A DNA stretch of 43,950 bases from a virus, in IMG/VR virus record IMGVR_UViG_3300030110_002295, positions 1 to 43,950 of that record. The stretch is one strand, 5' to 3'. The position numbers were made by a program, and so were the translations under genes. Below are positions 19,742 to 27,668 of this stretch, in pieces; within the stretch, counting starts at the first letter, position 1; each line of letters opens with the position of its first letter. The notes under the pieces were generated by a model. That model saw nothing but the letters and a program-made list of their open reading frames with translations. It did not search any database and was not told the DNA's origin.

Positions 19742-20914
19742 TTAATGTTTAATCCATTTAGATTTACCACGCATCACTTGTACTATTTGATCTAATTTAA
19801 TATTAGATAATCTAATCTTAGCATTTCTTAGTTTTGCGCTTTTTTCTTTTTGATATCTTCTAACAACGTATTCAGGCATACGAGATCTTGTAGCTAGTAT
19901 CTGATAATTTATATACGCGTAAAGAGCTTCTTCAGCCATTTTAGGTATTCTAGTATCTAGATCATAAGCAAGTCCATCAGAAACATATTCTAACACTATT
20001 AATCTTCCAGATAAATTACTAGAAAAAGTAAACTTACCTTGTCTCTCATCTATTCCAAACCATCCATTTGTTTGACTTGTTTGAGGATTTAAACCATATC
20101 TTTGACCTACTATTTGATTCCAATATAAAGGAAAAGGAGTACTAAAATAATCAGTATAATAACTCCACCAATTACCACTCCACCCAGATATTAATCTATC
20201 GTTTGCTACTCTCCAAGCTTGTTTAGTTAATGAAGTTGTTTCTAGATTTTCATTTAAAGCGTCTTGTATTGGTAAACCATCTTGGTCTTGAGCTAAGCTT
20301 TCGTAGGGATTAGTTGTTAAACCATTATTAGGTTGTATAGTGTGTAACACTCCTAACTCATCTTTCCATGCTAACCTTACATGATTAACATAGTCTTGAG
20401 GTATAACTAAAGATAAACTTGCAGGTATTTGTAATTCTTGAGATCTAATACTTTTTAAAGTATCATAACTAAATTCTTGTAATCCTCTTTTAGCGTGAAA
20501 AATAACATCAGTTCTTTTAACACTAGGTATTAGTTTTCCAGCACCAACATAAGCAATCATATAGTTAGTGATTACATCATGAAGTTTTGTGTAAGAATAA
20601 CCACCATAATTTTGCCAAACAGTGTTTTCAGTTAATTGAACTTTTAAATAATTACCAGCAACTAAACCGCCTGTTACCGTAACAGTATTATCTACCACCG
20701 TGTAAGTGTTGTATAACGGGGTATATGTTACGCCACCATCTACACTAACCTCTAAATAAAAGTTATTTGCAGGCCAGTTAACACTAGTTGGATCAGCCGT
20801 CGCAAAAACTAAATTAGTGTTAAACGTGGTTGGAAAACTAAAGTTAACGCCATCTGCTATGAACGTTTGTGTTCCCGCGTAATACTGTCTGTTGTTTTCA
20901 GAAATTAGTGTCAT
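19742..20914 (-). CDS. head-tail connector or tail tubular-like protein (390 aa)
   Basis: The first 110 residues form a beta-domain (FIADGVNFSFPTTFNTN, then FYLEVSVDGG and NYLKVQLTENTVW). The rest is helical, with the segment FTFSSNLSGRLIVLEYVSDG and then RIPKMAEEALYAYINYQIL. I associate that second part with connector or ring proteins of crAss-like and marine podoviruses, analogous to T7 gp11 and P22 gp4. The C-terminus is basic (KSAKLRNAKIR and KSKWIKH). It begins four bases after the previous gene stops, inside the block running from capsid to tail. It likely joins the portal to the tail nozzle. The analogy is structural; I claim no sequence homology to T7. Confidence 0.55.
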   Translation of the reverse strand: MTLISENNRQYYAGTQTFIADGVNFSFPTTFNTNLVFATADPTSVNWPANNFYLEVSVDGGVTYTPLYNTYTVVDNTVTVTGGLVAGNYLKVQLTENTVWQNYGGYSYTKLHDVITNYMIAYVGAGKLIPSVKRTDVIFHAKRGLQEFSYDTLKSIRSQELQIPASLSLVIPQDYVNHVRLAWKDELGVLHTIQPNNGLTTNPYESLAQDQDGLPIQDALNENLETTSLTKQAWRVANDRLISGWSGNWWSYYTDYFSTPFPLYWNQIVGQRYGLNPQTSQTNGWFGIDERQGKFTFSSNLSGRLIVLEYVSDGLAYDLDTRIPKMAEEALYAYINYQILATRSRMPEYVVRRYQKEKSAKLRNAKIRLSNIKLDQIVQVMRGKSKWIKH

Positions 20915-20917
20915 TTA

Positions 20918-21664
20918 TTATATTTTTTCGTTTTGCTCATTCATTGCAGCTTCTTGAGCAGCCGCTTGTACTATCTGAGGATCTCTAATAATTATCCCAG
21001 CATACATTAATATTTTTATTACAACTTCACTTTGTTCAGAAGGATGAAGTTCAAATTGTGTAGAACCAGTTGGGTTTACCGCAGGTTCATAAACCGTACT
21101 ATTATATACGTATTGACCTTGAGGTCCAGTTTCATAACCCCATCTTACCGGAAGTGGTTTACGAACATAGTTCACCGTGACCCTACTAGTTATAGCAGTG
21201 GGTCTTACAAACAATAATTCGTTTTCATACAAGTAAGTTGGAAATTGTAAAGAAGCTCTAGTTAATTTAGATTTTTCTGCGTAGTAAAAATCATTTCTAT
21301 CTAGTCTTTGTAGTTCTACTTCTTCATTATATACAGCTGTTCCGAGTCTATAAAACTCAACTGTATTACCGTAGTAATCTACAGTAGGGAGGGTAAAATA
21401 ACCTTGTGGAGAAATATAGTTACATTCTCCAAAGGTTTTAAATATAGCTATTTTTTCGTCTATATTCATTTGCCTGTCAGCATAATCAGTATCAGTTTGC
21501 ATGACACGCAGTTGTTGATTTAAATCATCAAAGTATTTTTCAAATATATCTAACTGTACTTGTGTAGCTGTTTTATTAAATTCATCAGGTGTCATATATC
21601 CACGCTGCTCTTTATTTAAAATTAATAATACAGTTCTATATACAGAATTTACGTTTATAGCCAT
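20918..21664 (-). CDS. head-tail adaptor or ring-like protein (248 aa)
   Basis: The N-terminus is helical (VYRTVLLILNKEQRGYMTPD, then FNKTATQVQLDIFEKYF) and is followed by a beta-rich middle and a C-terminal helix (SEVVIKILMYAGIIIRDPQI). The opening block with EQRGYMTPDEFN is one I recall from connector-zone proteins of marine podoviruses. Position between the head genes and the tail tubular-like gene supports an adaptor role. A candidate hairpin terminator at 21687-21704 precedes it, so it may begin a separate transcript or depend on readthrough. Confidence 0.5.
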   Translation of the reverse strand: MAINVNSVYRTVLLILNKEQRGYMTPDEFNKTATQVQLDIFEKYFDDLNQQLRVMQTDTDYADRQMNIDEKIAIFKTFGECNYISPQGYFTLPTVDYYGNTVEFYRLGTAVYNEEVELQRLDRNDFYYAEKSKLTRASLQFPTYLYENELLFVRPTAITSRVTVNYVRKPLPVRWGYETGPQGQYVYNSTVYEPAVNPTGSTQFELHPSEQSEVVIKILMYAGIIIRDPQIVQAAAQEAAMNEQNEKI

Positions 21665-21686
21665 AGTATGTTATTGTTATAATAAA

Positions 21687-21704
21687 GGCGAGCGTTAACC
21701 CGCC
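21687..21704 (-). terminator. candidate intrinsic terminator after the 258-aa gene
   Basis: On the minus strand GGCGGGTTAACGCTCGCC can form a six-pair stem (one G-U pair) with a six-base loop, followed by TTTATTATAA. It lies ten bases past the stop codon of the 258-residue gene in otherwise A/T-rich spacer. The GC-rich stem plus U-rich tail fits a weak rho-independent terminator or attenuator. Confidence 0.5.
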
Positions 21705-21713
21705 TGTTTATTA

Positions 21714-22490
21714 TTAGTATAGTTTCTTTTCTATAGACTTCAGCACCATGATACCTTCATCAGTTTGTAAGAAACTTGCAAAGGCACTATATGGATTTTC
21801 TCCAAAAGGAACTTTAATTATAACTTCTTTATTTTCTGCCCATAAAAAATCTTTATTTTTATTAGACAAAGAAATTATACCTTGTTCAACTGCTTTTATA
21901 GATATGTTTCTTAACTGAACATTTTCATCATTTGCTAGTTTAATAAACAATGAAGGTTTATTTCTAGCAAACACTAGTATATCTCTTTTTAATTCTTTAG
22001 AACTTAAATTTGATACACCTGATCCTTTTTCCACTCTTAATATAGCTTCTGCTAAATCAATATCTATTTGTCTTGCAACATTCATAGCATCTAATTCAAA
22101 CTCTAATTTATCTACTTCATGTATAGCTGCTTGAACTGGTTTTCTTTCAGCATATTTCTTGTTTAAACCTGGGTGATATAATGACATTAATTTTTGTAAT
22201 GCTTGGTATTCTTTAGGAACTACCAATACACCATCTTTAAATTGTATATGCTTTAAAGTTACTTCTCCTTTTTGCTCATCAATAAATGGTGAGTTTTGAT
22301 TAGTAGCATATCTTAAAGCTCTTTGTTCATTAGTTTCAGGATCAAACCATAATAATGGGTATCTCTGCGTATGTCTTGAAGACAATGTATAAGTTATAGG
22401 TTCTCTACCACCTAATAAATAATATTGCCTGTCTTTTATTTCCCAAGAGTCGTTAACAACGACTTCTTTGTTTTTTTTGATTTTTGTCAT
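21714..22490 (-). CDS. capsid-region protein of unknown function (258 aa)
   Basis: Mixed alpha/beta protein beginning with a Lys-rich stretch (MTKIKKNKEVVVNDSWEIKD), then RQYYLLGGREPITYTLSSRH and a strand-helix block VTLKHIQFKDGVLVVPKEYQ. The C-terminal half is helical and ends FLQTDEGIMVLKSIEKKL. I do not recognise a family. It sits directly downstream of the major capsid gene and is bracketed by two hairpin terminator candidates, which would make it a small separately controlled unit. A head-completion, decoration or assembly role is possible from position alone. Confidence 0.45.
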   Translation of the reverse strand: MTKIKKNKEVVVNDSWEIKDRQYYLLGGREPITYTLSSRHTQRYPLLWFDPETNEQRALRYATNQNSPFIDEQKGEVTLKHIQFKDGVLVVPKEYQALQKLMSLYHPGLNKKYAERKPVQAAIHEVDKLEFELDAMNVARQIDIDLAEAILRVEKGSGVSNLSSKELKRDILVFARNKPSLFIKLANDENVQLRNISIKAVEQGIISLSNKNKDFLWAENKEVIIKVPFGENPYSAFASFLQTDEGIMVLKSIEKKLY

Positions 22491-22514
22491 AATATAATAT
22501 AATTAAATAAGTTA

Positions 22515-22547
22515 AAGGTATAAGGGCGCCGAAGCGCCCATAACCTT
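22515..22547 (-). terminator. UUCG-loop hairpin after the major capsid gene
   Basis: The core 22524-22539 reads GGGCGC-TTCG-GCGCCC on the minus strand. That is a perfect six-pair GC stem capped by the very stable C(UUCG)G tetraloop. Outer AAGG/CCTT arms (22515-22518 with 22544-22547) can extend it across a small internal loop. It starts about 10 bases after the capsid stop codon and is followed by an imperfect T-rich run (TTATACCTTTAACTT). It is likely an intrinsic terminator or a 3' mRNA stabiliser that raises capsid mRNA relative to downstream genes. Confidence 0.7.
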
Positions 22548-22557
22548 ATGAAAAGTA

Positions 22558-24039
22558 TTAAGAAGTCATTAATACAAAGTTGTTAGCACCTTGTACACAT
22601 AAACATCTTTCAGATAAGAAGTTAACTTCCATCGCATCTAGATCAGAAGTGTAAGCACCACCGACAGAACCAGTGATCCAAGACTTCATTCTTCTATCAT
22701 CCGTTTGAGAAGCTCTATATCTTACGTGTAAGAATGGACGTCTAATGTTAGTACCAAGAATTTGGTCATAAACAGTAGAAGTACCAGCAGGAATTAATAC
22801 TCCTTCAATGTCACTATTTTGAGTGTAGTTCTCTGAACCACCTCTTGTAGAAGCATCGTTTAAGTATTTCCAGCTTGTCTTATAGAAATCGTAAGATCCT
22901 CTTCTAAATCCTGAGAACTGTAAGTTAAGAGCCATTTCTTCAGAATTTTCAAATACACCGTAAGATGTACCACCGATACCGTAAGAGTTTTGAGAAGCAA
23001 GCATGTTGTCTATGTCAAGCTCTGTAGCTCTGTCTAAGAATAACATGTTTTCTTCAATAGCTCCTTGAGAATCTAAATTTTCAAGAATTGTATCGAAATC
23101 AGCTAATGCACCAGCGAAAGCAGAGAATACATTTCCTCTGTCAACGATAGCAGCGAATAAACCTTGAGTACCTAGTAAAGCAGCATTAGCAGCATTAAAG
23201 TCTGTAATTCCAGCTTGTGCTTGAGTATGGAATAGGTTAGCAGAAGCAGCGTTAATTTGCGCGTCTTCACCTTCAACCATAACCATTTCTAAGTAATCTT
23301 CGAATCTTAATCTAGTTTCTGATTCAGCTTTTAGATACCATAAGTATCCGTTTGTACCGTCTTCAGCAGCTACTTCAACCCAACCGATTTGTGCAGTATC
23401 AGAACCAGATACAACGTATCTATCTCTAATAATAACTGGTTTGTTTGAGAACTGAGTGAAAGATGGTTCAACGTTTTCTAATACTCCTGAACTTCCTTTT
23501 GGATATTCAGAACCATATACGAATACTTTGAATCCTACAGCGTCAGCAGGAATTAATCCACCACCAGCAGCGGTTTCACGGTAAGGAAATACTTGAATTT
23601 CATTAGCGTTAAGAGCAGATCCGGTAACAATACCAGAATCAGCAACATAAGCTTTGATAGCATCTCCACCAGACTTAGGCATAATTACTACAGTCATACC
23701 TGGAGTAATAACGTTTGCAAGTCCTGCTGTTGGAACTACAAATAAATCTAACACGTTTCCTGCAACAGCTAATGGCTGTACAGTATCGTAAGATATATGT
23801 AATCTATTTTGTTCTGACCAAACTACTTGATCAGATGTCATCGGCATTTCAGCGCCGACCATTCTTATAAAGCCAGAAAGAGTTCTGTTTCCATATCTTT
23901 CAACTTCAGCTTCATAAATTTCAGGTAGGTACTGTTGAGCGAAGTCATTAGTACCGTCTGTAAAACTAAGGTAGTTATCCGAAGTGATCTGTTGGATCTG
24001 CGACGGGTTTAACGTACCAAATAAAGGATTTAAGGGCAT
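22558..24039 (-). CDS. major capsid protein
   Basis: The 493-residue protein begins MPLNPLFGTLNPSQIQQITS. It has the mixed alpha/beta, Gly/Ala/Asn-rich make-up of HK97-fold capsid proteins, including VERYGNRTLSGFIRMVGAEM, TSDQVVWSEQNRLHISYD and a late HVRYRASQTDDRRMKSWITG. Its codon use looks smoother and richer in GC-containing synonyms than its neighbours, as expected for a highly expressed gene. The order scaffold-capsid-hairpin supports the call. It follows the scaffold-like gene by 17 bases and is followed at once by a strong hairpin. HK97 fold is inferred from size, place and composition. Confidence 0.75.
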   Translation of the reverse strand: MPLNPLFGTLNPSQIQQITSDNYLSFTDGTNDFAQQYLPEIYEAEVERYGNRTLSGFIRMVGAEMPMTSDQVVWSEQNRLHISYDTVQPLAVAGNVLDLFVVPTAGLANVITPGMTVVIMPKSGGDAIKAYVADSGIVTGSALNANEIQVFPYRETAAGGGLIPADAVGFKVFVYGSEYPKGSSGVLENVEPSFTQFSNKPVIIRDRYVVSGSDTAQIGWVEVAAEDGTNGYLWYLKAESETRLRFEDYLEMVMVEGEDAQINAASANLFHTQAQAGITDFNAANAALLGTQGLFAAIVDRGNVFSAFAGALADFDTILENLDSQGAIEENMLFLDRATELDIDNMLASQNSYGIGGTSYGVFENSEEMALNLQFSGFRRGSYDFYKTSWKYLNDASTRGGSENYTQNSDIEGVLIPAGTSTVYDQILGTNIRRPFLHVRYRASQTDDRRMKSWITGSVGGAYTSDLDAMEVNFLSERCLCVQGANNFVLMTS

Positions 24040-24056
24040 AATTAATTGTTTTTAAA

Positions 24057-25220
24057 TTATCGTTTTTTAATTTTTAATTTACTAGTATCAGAACCACTAA
24101 TAGCACGAACCTTTAAACCACCTATAAATACATCACCACTTGGAGACGTACGCGCCTCTGTAGATACATTTTTAGATTTATTAACCACATCTTTAACAGC
24201 ATCGGCTTTGCCTTGCTCATAAAAGTGATGTGCTATTTTGTCCGCGTTTCTAGCAGCAAAGATTGCTTTATGATAACCTTGAGTGTCTTGTACGTTGCCC
24301 TTATCGTCCAGAAACTTCTGAACAAAGTCTTGTAAATTACTCTGAGCCTTTGCAACTTCATTTGGATTTTTAACACCATATCTATATTTTTTTTCACCAA
24401 CCGCAAAATCAAAACCTTTGAATTCATTAGTGAATAAACTAGATGTTTTTTGTTTAAAATCCTCGTGTTGTTGTAAAGCAACTTCCTGATTTTTTTGGTA
24501 GCGGTTAAAAAAGTCAATAGCTTTTTGTTGTTCTCCAGTAACACCAGGTCTTAATCTGACTTGGTCATAATATTTACTTTTAACATCTTCTAAAAAGTTT
24601 TTAGCTTTTGCAACCTCTTCCTTATAAGCGAGTTTTTTTCTTTTGATGTCTCGCTCTTCATCATGGTCTTCATCATAGTCGAAATTTTCTTCCATGATAA
24701 ATTTTATTTCCTCATCATTAAGATGTGGTTTACTTTGTTTGTAGTATTCTTGAAGTAAAACACTAGAATCAATTGAAGAATAATCAGCATTTAACCTGAC
24801 ATAATCTTCCATTGTCCCATTAGTTTCCTCCATGAATTTAACCAGTTTTTCTATATTTTCTGGTAATACAATTTCTTTTTCTATAGATTTTTGAGGTACA
24901 GGCTCTTTTACTTTTTCGTCTGTAATCTCCTGTAAAGGAATTACTTCTTCTTCGGTTTCCCGTACGTCTTCAACCACTGTTTTGCTGTCTCCCTCGTCTT
25001 TGGGTTTTTCGACAGTAACATTGCTATCATCTGTCTTTGATGTTTGAACGGCATCTTCTTTGGGTTTTTCTGTTAAATCTACTTTAGCTTCTACAGTTGG
25101 TGCAACTGTTTCTTCTACTTTTTTACTTAAATCTACTTTAATAGGTTCTGTACTAGTAACCTGTTCTTTAATAGATTTTTTCTTGATCTTTAAAGATCCA
25201 GAATCTTTTTGTTTTGCCAT
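24057..25220 (-). CDS. scaffold-like head assembly protein (387 aa)
   Basis: A very charged protein. The first 110 residues are disordered, rich in Lys, Glu, Val and Thr, with repeated short units (VDLSKKVEETVAPTVEAKVD, then KPKEDAVQTS and KPKDEGDSKT). The middle is helical and acidic (EENFDYDEDHDEERDIKRKK). The C-terminus is short and basic, ending KLKIKKR, which echoes SLKIKKKSIK near the N-terminus. A long, polar, helical protein lying between portal and capsid genes is the usual picture of a scaffolding protein. No protease gene or cleavage motif is visible. Internal capsid protein is the main alternative. Confidence 0.6.
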   Translation of the reverse strand: MAKQKDSGSLKIKKKSIKEQVTSTEPIKVDLSKKVEETVAPTVEAKVDLTEKPKEDAVQTSKTDDSNVTVEKPKDEGDSKTVVEDVRETEEEVIPLQEITDEKVKEPVPQKSIEKEIVLPENIEKLVKFMEETNGTMEDYVRLNADYSSIDSSVLLQEYYKQSKPHLNDEEIKFIMEENFDYDEDHDEERDIKRKKLAYKEEVAKAKNFLEDVKSKYYDQVRLRPGVTGEQQKAIDFFNRYQKNQEVALQQHEDFKQKTSSLFTNEFKGFDFAVGEKKYRYGVKNPNEVAKAQSNLQDFVQKFLDDKGNVQDTQGYHKAIFAARNADKIAHHFYEQGKADAVKDVVNKSKNVSTEARTSPSGDVFIGGLKVRAISGSDTSKLKIKKR

Positions 25221-25250
25221 AATAAAATAATATAAAATTAATAAAAAATA

Positions 25251-27668
25251 CTACACAAACGCTTCTAGATCGAATGCTCCAGGTAATTGTTCATTGTTTT
25301 CAAAATCAACTGGCATTGAATCATTTTTTCTTTGTGAAATCATTTCACTTTGCTGTGTAGCTTGAATTTTTGTTCTGTTGTCTTTTCGGTCTTCTATCTC
25401 TTTTTCTTTTTCAGTTCTAGCTAATATATCCATTTCAGCTAACTTCATATCAAATTGATATTTAACCTGCATTAACTCTTTTTTAATTTGAGCTTCTTTT
25501 TCCATTCTTGCAATTTCAAATTGAGATTTACCTTGTTCAATTTGTAACTGAGTATTTGCTAATGCCTCTTGTTTTTGCACTTCAGACATTGCTGCTTGTT
25601 CAGCCGCTTTAGCATTTGCTTGAGCCTGCATTTGAATGTTTTGTTGTTGTACTTGTTGTTCGTAAGCTTGTTTTTGTTTACGTTTTAGTTTTAATAATTG
25701 ATTAGCTAGTTTGATATTATTAACTTCTCTAATATCTATAGCATCTTCTAAATTAATACCTCCTGATTTTAAAGCAATTTGTATACTTTGCTCTAATTGA
25801 GCTTTTTCTTCCGCATCTGGTTCTAGTTCTAAATAAATACCAAAATCAAAAAGATTTAAATTCTTAACTTCTTCTAAAGTACCTACATTAAAAGTACTAA
25901 TAGAATTTTTTAAAGATTCAGCTAGCAACTCATGATCTAAACAATCAGCTACTCTTAATGAAATATTTTCTGCAGTTCTAATGGCTAGATATAATGATCC
26001 TTGTAATATATGTCTTGTAGCTACATTAGAGTTATAAGCGGCTAGTTTCTGCAATCCTACTAATGAGTCAGGATCTGGAGTACTAGCGTCTCTAGCCTCA
26101 TTTAATCCCGTTACATCTCTAATCATCTGTAAATAGTATTGATAAGTAGTAATTAAACTTTTAAGTTTATCACCAGCATTTGAAGTTCTTAACTCTTGAA
26201 TAGGAACTTTACCTCTATTTGGATCACCATCTTGTGTTAATGATCTACCAACTATACTACCAGTTTGAAAATACATATTCAATGCTTCTTGTGGATTATA
26301 ATTAGTTCCATTACCTAAATCTACTTCTGCTAATCCATCTACATCTACATACACACCATCAGGTACCATACGAGATATAACTTGTTGCATTTTTAAATGT
26401 GTTAACTGTATCATATCTGCAAAACCAGTAACTCTACTTACTAATGATTCTACTCTACCATGATACATTCTCGGAGCGCATATTGAATAATTCATTCTAA
26501 CCTTAGTACTATCAGCAAAAGGCCTAGACATGTTTTCTGATAACTTCCAAGATATCATATTGTTTATACCTAATATTTTAGCACCAGTAAATAAAACTTC
26601 AATAGATCTTGAAACTCTATCAAAATTATCATTAGACTCAGGATTAAATGTATCAGGTTTTTCTAATGCTTTTTCTAAACCTTGATCAGTCTTTTTAATT
26701 TTAAAAACTTGATCCATATATGTTTTATATTCAAAAAACATTACAGAAACCACATCAGGTGCTTCATTCCAGTTTCTTAAATAATTTTGTTCACCAGGAA
26801 ACTTTTCAATTTGTTTTAACTCTTCTACTGTTAAATTAGGAAATTGTTTTTTAAGTTCTGATATACTAATCATTTTAACTTCACCTACATAATATAAATC
26901 TTCAAAATTAGGATCTTTAGTATATGAATAAACCATTTCAGCTGGGTCTACATACTCTACTGTAACTCCATTGGAAGTGTTAAAATTAGTTTTAACCGCA
27001 CCAATACCTAGTATTACTAAGTCTTGTATAATTCTACTCTTAGTTTCTTTAAATTTATTTTTAGCTAATACATTAGATATTACTTCTTCTTCAGCTATTT
27101 CTATGCTTTGCTTATAATCTAGCTGCATATGTAAAGATAACTCTTCTTTGTTTTCTGGTAAGTTTTCTTTATTTTGAGTAGAATATAAATCTAAACCTAA
27201 ACTATCTTTTGCTTCTCTTAAATAATCTCTAGCAGCTATATCACGTAATAAAGAAGTTGCATAATCAGTTCTTTTTTTAACTGAATCAGGATCTTGTGAG
27301 TATGCTTTAATATCGTATTCTCTATCTGATAAACCATTAACAACTATATCTACAAACTTAGATAAAATAGGAACTGGTTTCCAGTCTAAATTTAAATAAG
27401 ATAAATCACCGTTGATAGCTAGTTCATCTTTATATTTTTGTATTGATTGCTCTCCTCTAGCATACAGTCTTCTATTATGATATTCAGAATAATTAGTTTT
27501 AAATAATCCATAACCGCTAGCGCTGCCATTACCATATCTATTATTACTAAACCATTCGTTCTCAATTGCTCTAGCTACTTTTAGGCCGTATTCATATGTG
27601 TTCTTTTCCTCGAAAGGTACTACCTGACTAGGAAAGCCACTTAGATAATTAGTGTCTACACCGTTCAT
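25251..27668 (-). CDS. portal protein
   Basis: An 805-residue protein immediately after TerL (stop and start are adjacent, TAAATG). The N-terminal half shows portal-like features such as NLDWKPVPILSKFVDIVVNG, a strand reading GVTVEYVDPAEMVYSYTKD and the helical block VTGFADMIQLTHLKMQQVIS. These are followed by the crown-region helix MIRDVTGLNEARDASTPDPD. The C-terminal part, about residues 655-770, is a long Gln/Ala/Lys/Glu coiled coil (KRKQKQAYEQQVQQQNIQ), which could form a barrel inside the capsid. Size and order match portals of large podoviruses such as crAss-like phages. It should form the dodecameric DNA channel that docks TerL. Confidence 0.75.
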   Translation of the reverse strand: MNGVDTNYLSGFPSQVVPFEEKNTYEYGLKVARAIENEWFSNNRYGNGSASGYGLFKTNYSEYHNRRLYARGEQSIQKYKDELAINGDLSYLNLDWKPVPILSKFVDIVVNGLSDREYDIKAYSQDPDSVKKRTDYATSLLRDIAARDYLREAKDSLGLDLYSTQNKENLPENKEELSLHMQLDYKQSIEIAEEEVISNVLAKNKFKETKSRIIQDLVILGIGAVKTNFNTSNGVTVEYVDPAEMVYSYTKDPNFEDLYYVGEVKMISISELKKQFPNLTVEELKQIEKFPGEQNYLRNWNEAPDVVSVMFFEYKTYMDQVFKIKKTDQGLEKALEKPDTFNPESNDNFDRVSRSIEVLFTGAKILGINNMISWKLSENMSRPFADSTKVRMNYSICAPRMYHGRVESLVSRVTGFADMIQLTHLKMQQVISRMVPDGVYVDVDGLAEVDLGNGTNYNPQEALNMYFQTGSIVGRSLTQDGDPNRGKVPIQELRTSNAGDKLKSLITTYQYYLQMIRDVTGLNEARDASTPDPDSLVGLQKLAAYNSNVATRHILQGSLYLAIRTAENISLRVADCLDHELLAESLKNSISTFNVGTLEEVKNLNLFDFGIYLELEPDAEEKAQLEQSIQIALKSGGINLEDAIDIREVNNIKLANQLLKLKRKQKQAYEQQVQQQNIQMQAQANAKAAEQAAMSEVQKQEALANTQLQIEQGKSQFEIARMEKEAQIKKELMQVKYQFDMKLAEMDILARTEKEKEIEDRKDNRTKIQATQQSEMISQRKNDSMPVDFENNEQLPGAFDLEAFV

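Noticed and set aside
24233-24544. 103-residue minus-strand frame inside the scaffold-like gene
   Set aside because: It is a shifted frame of the same lysine-rich DNA, with no leader and Asn/Lys/Leu noise.
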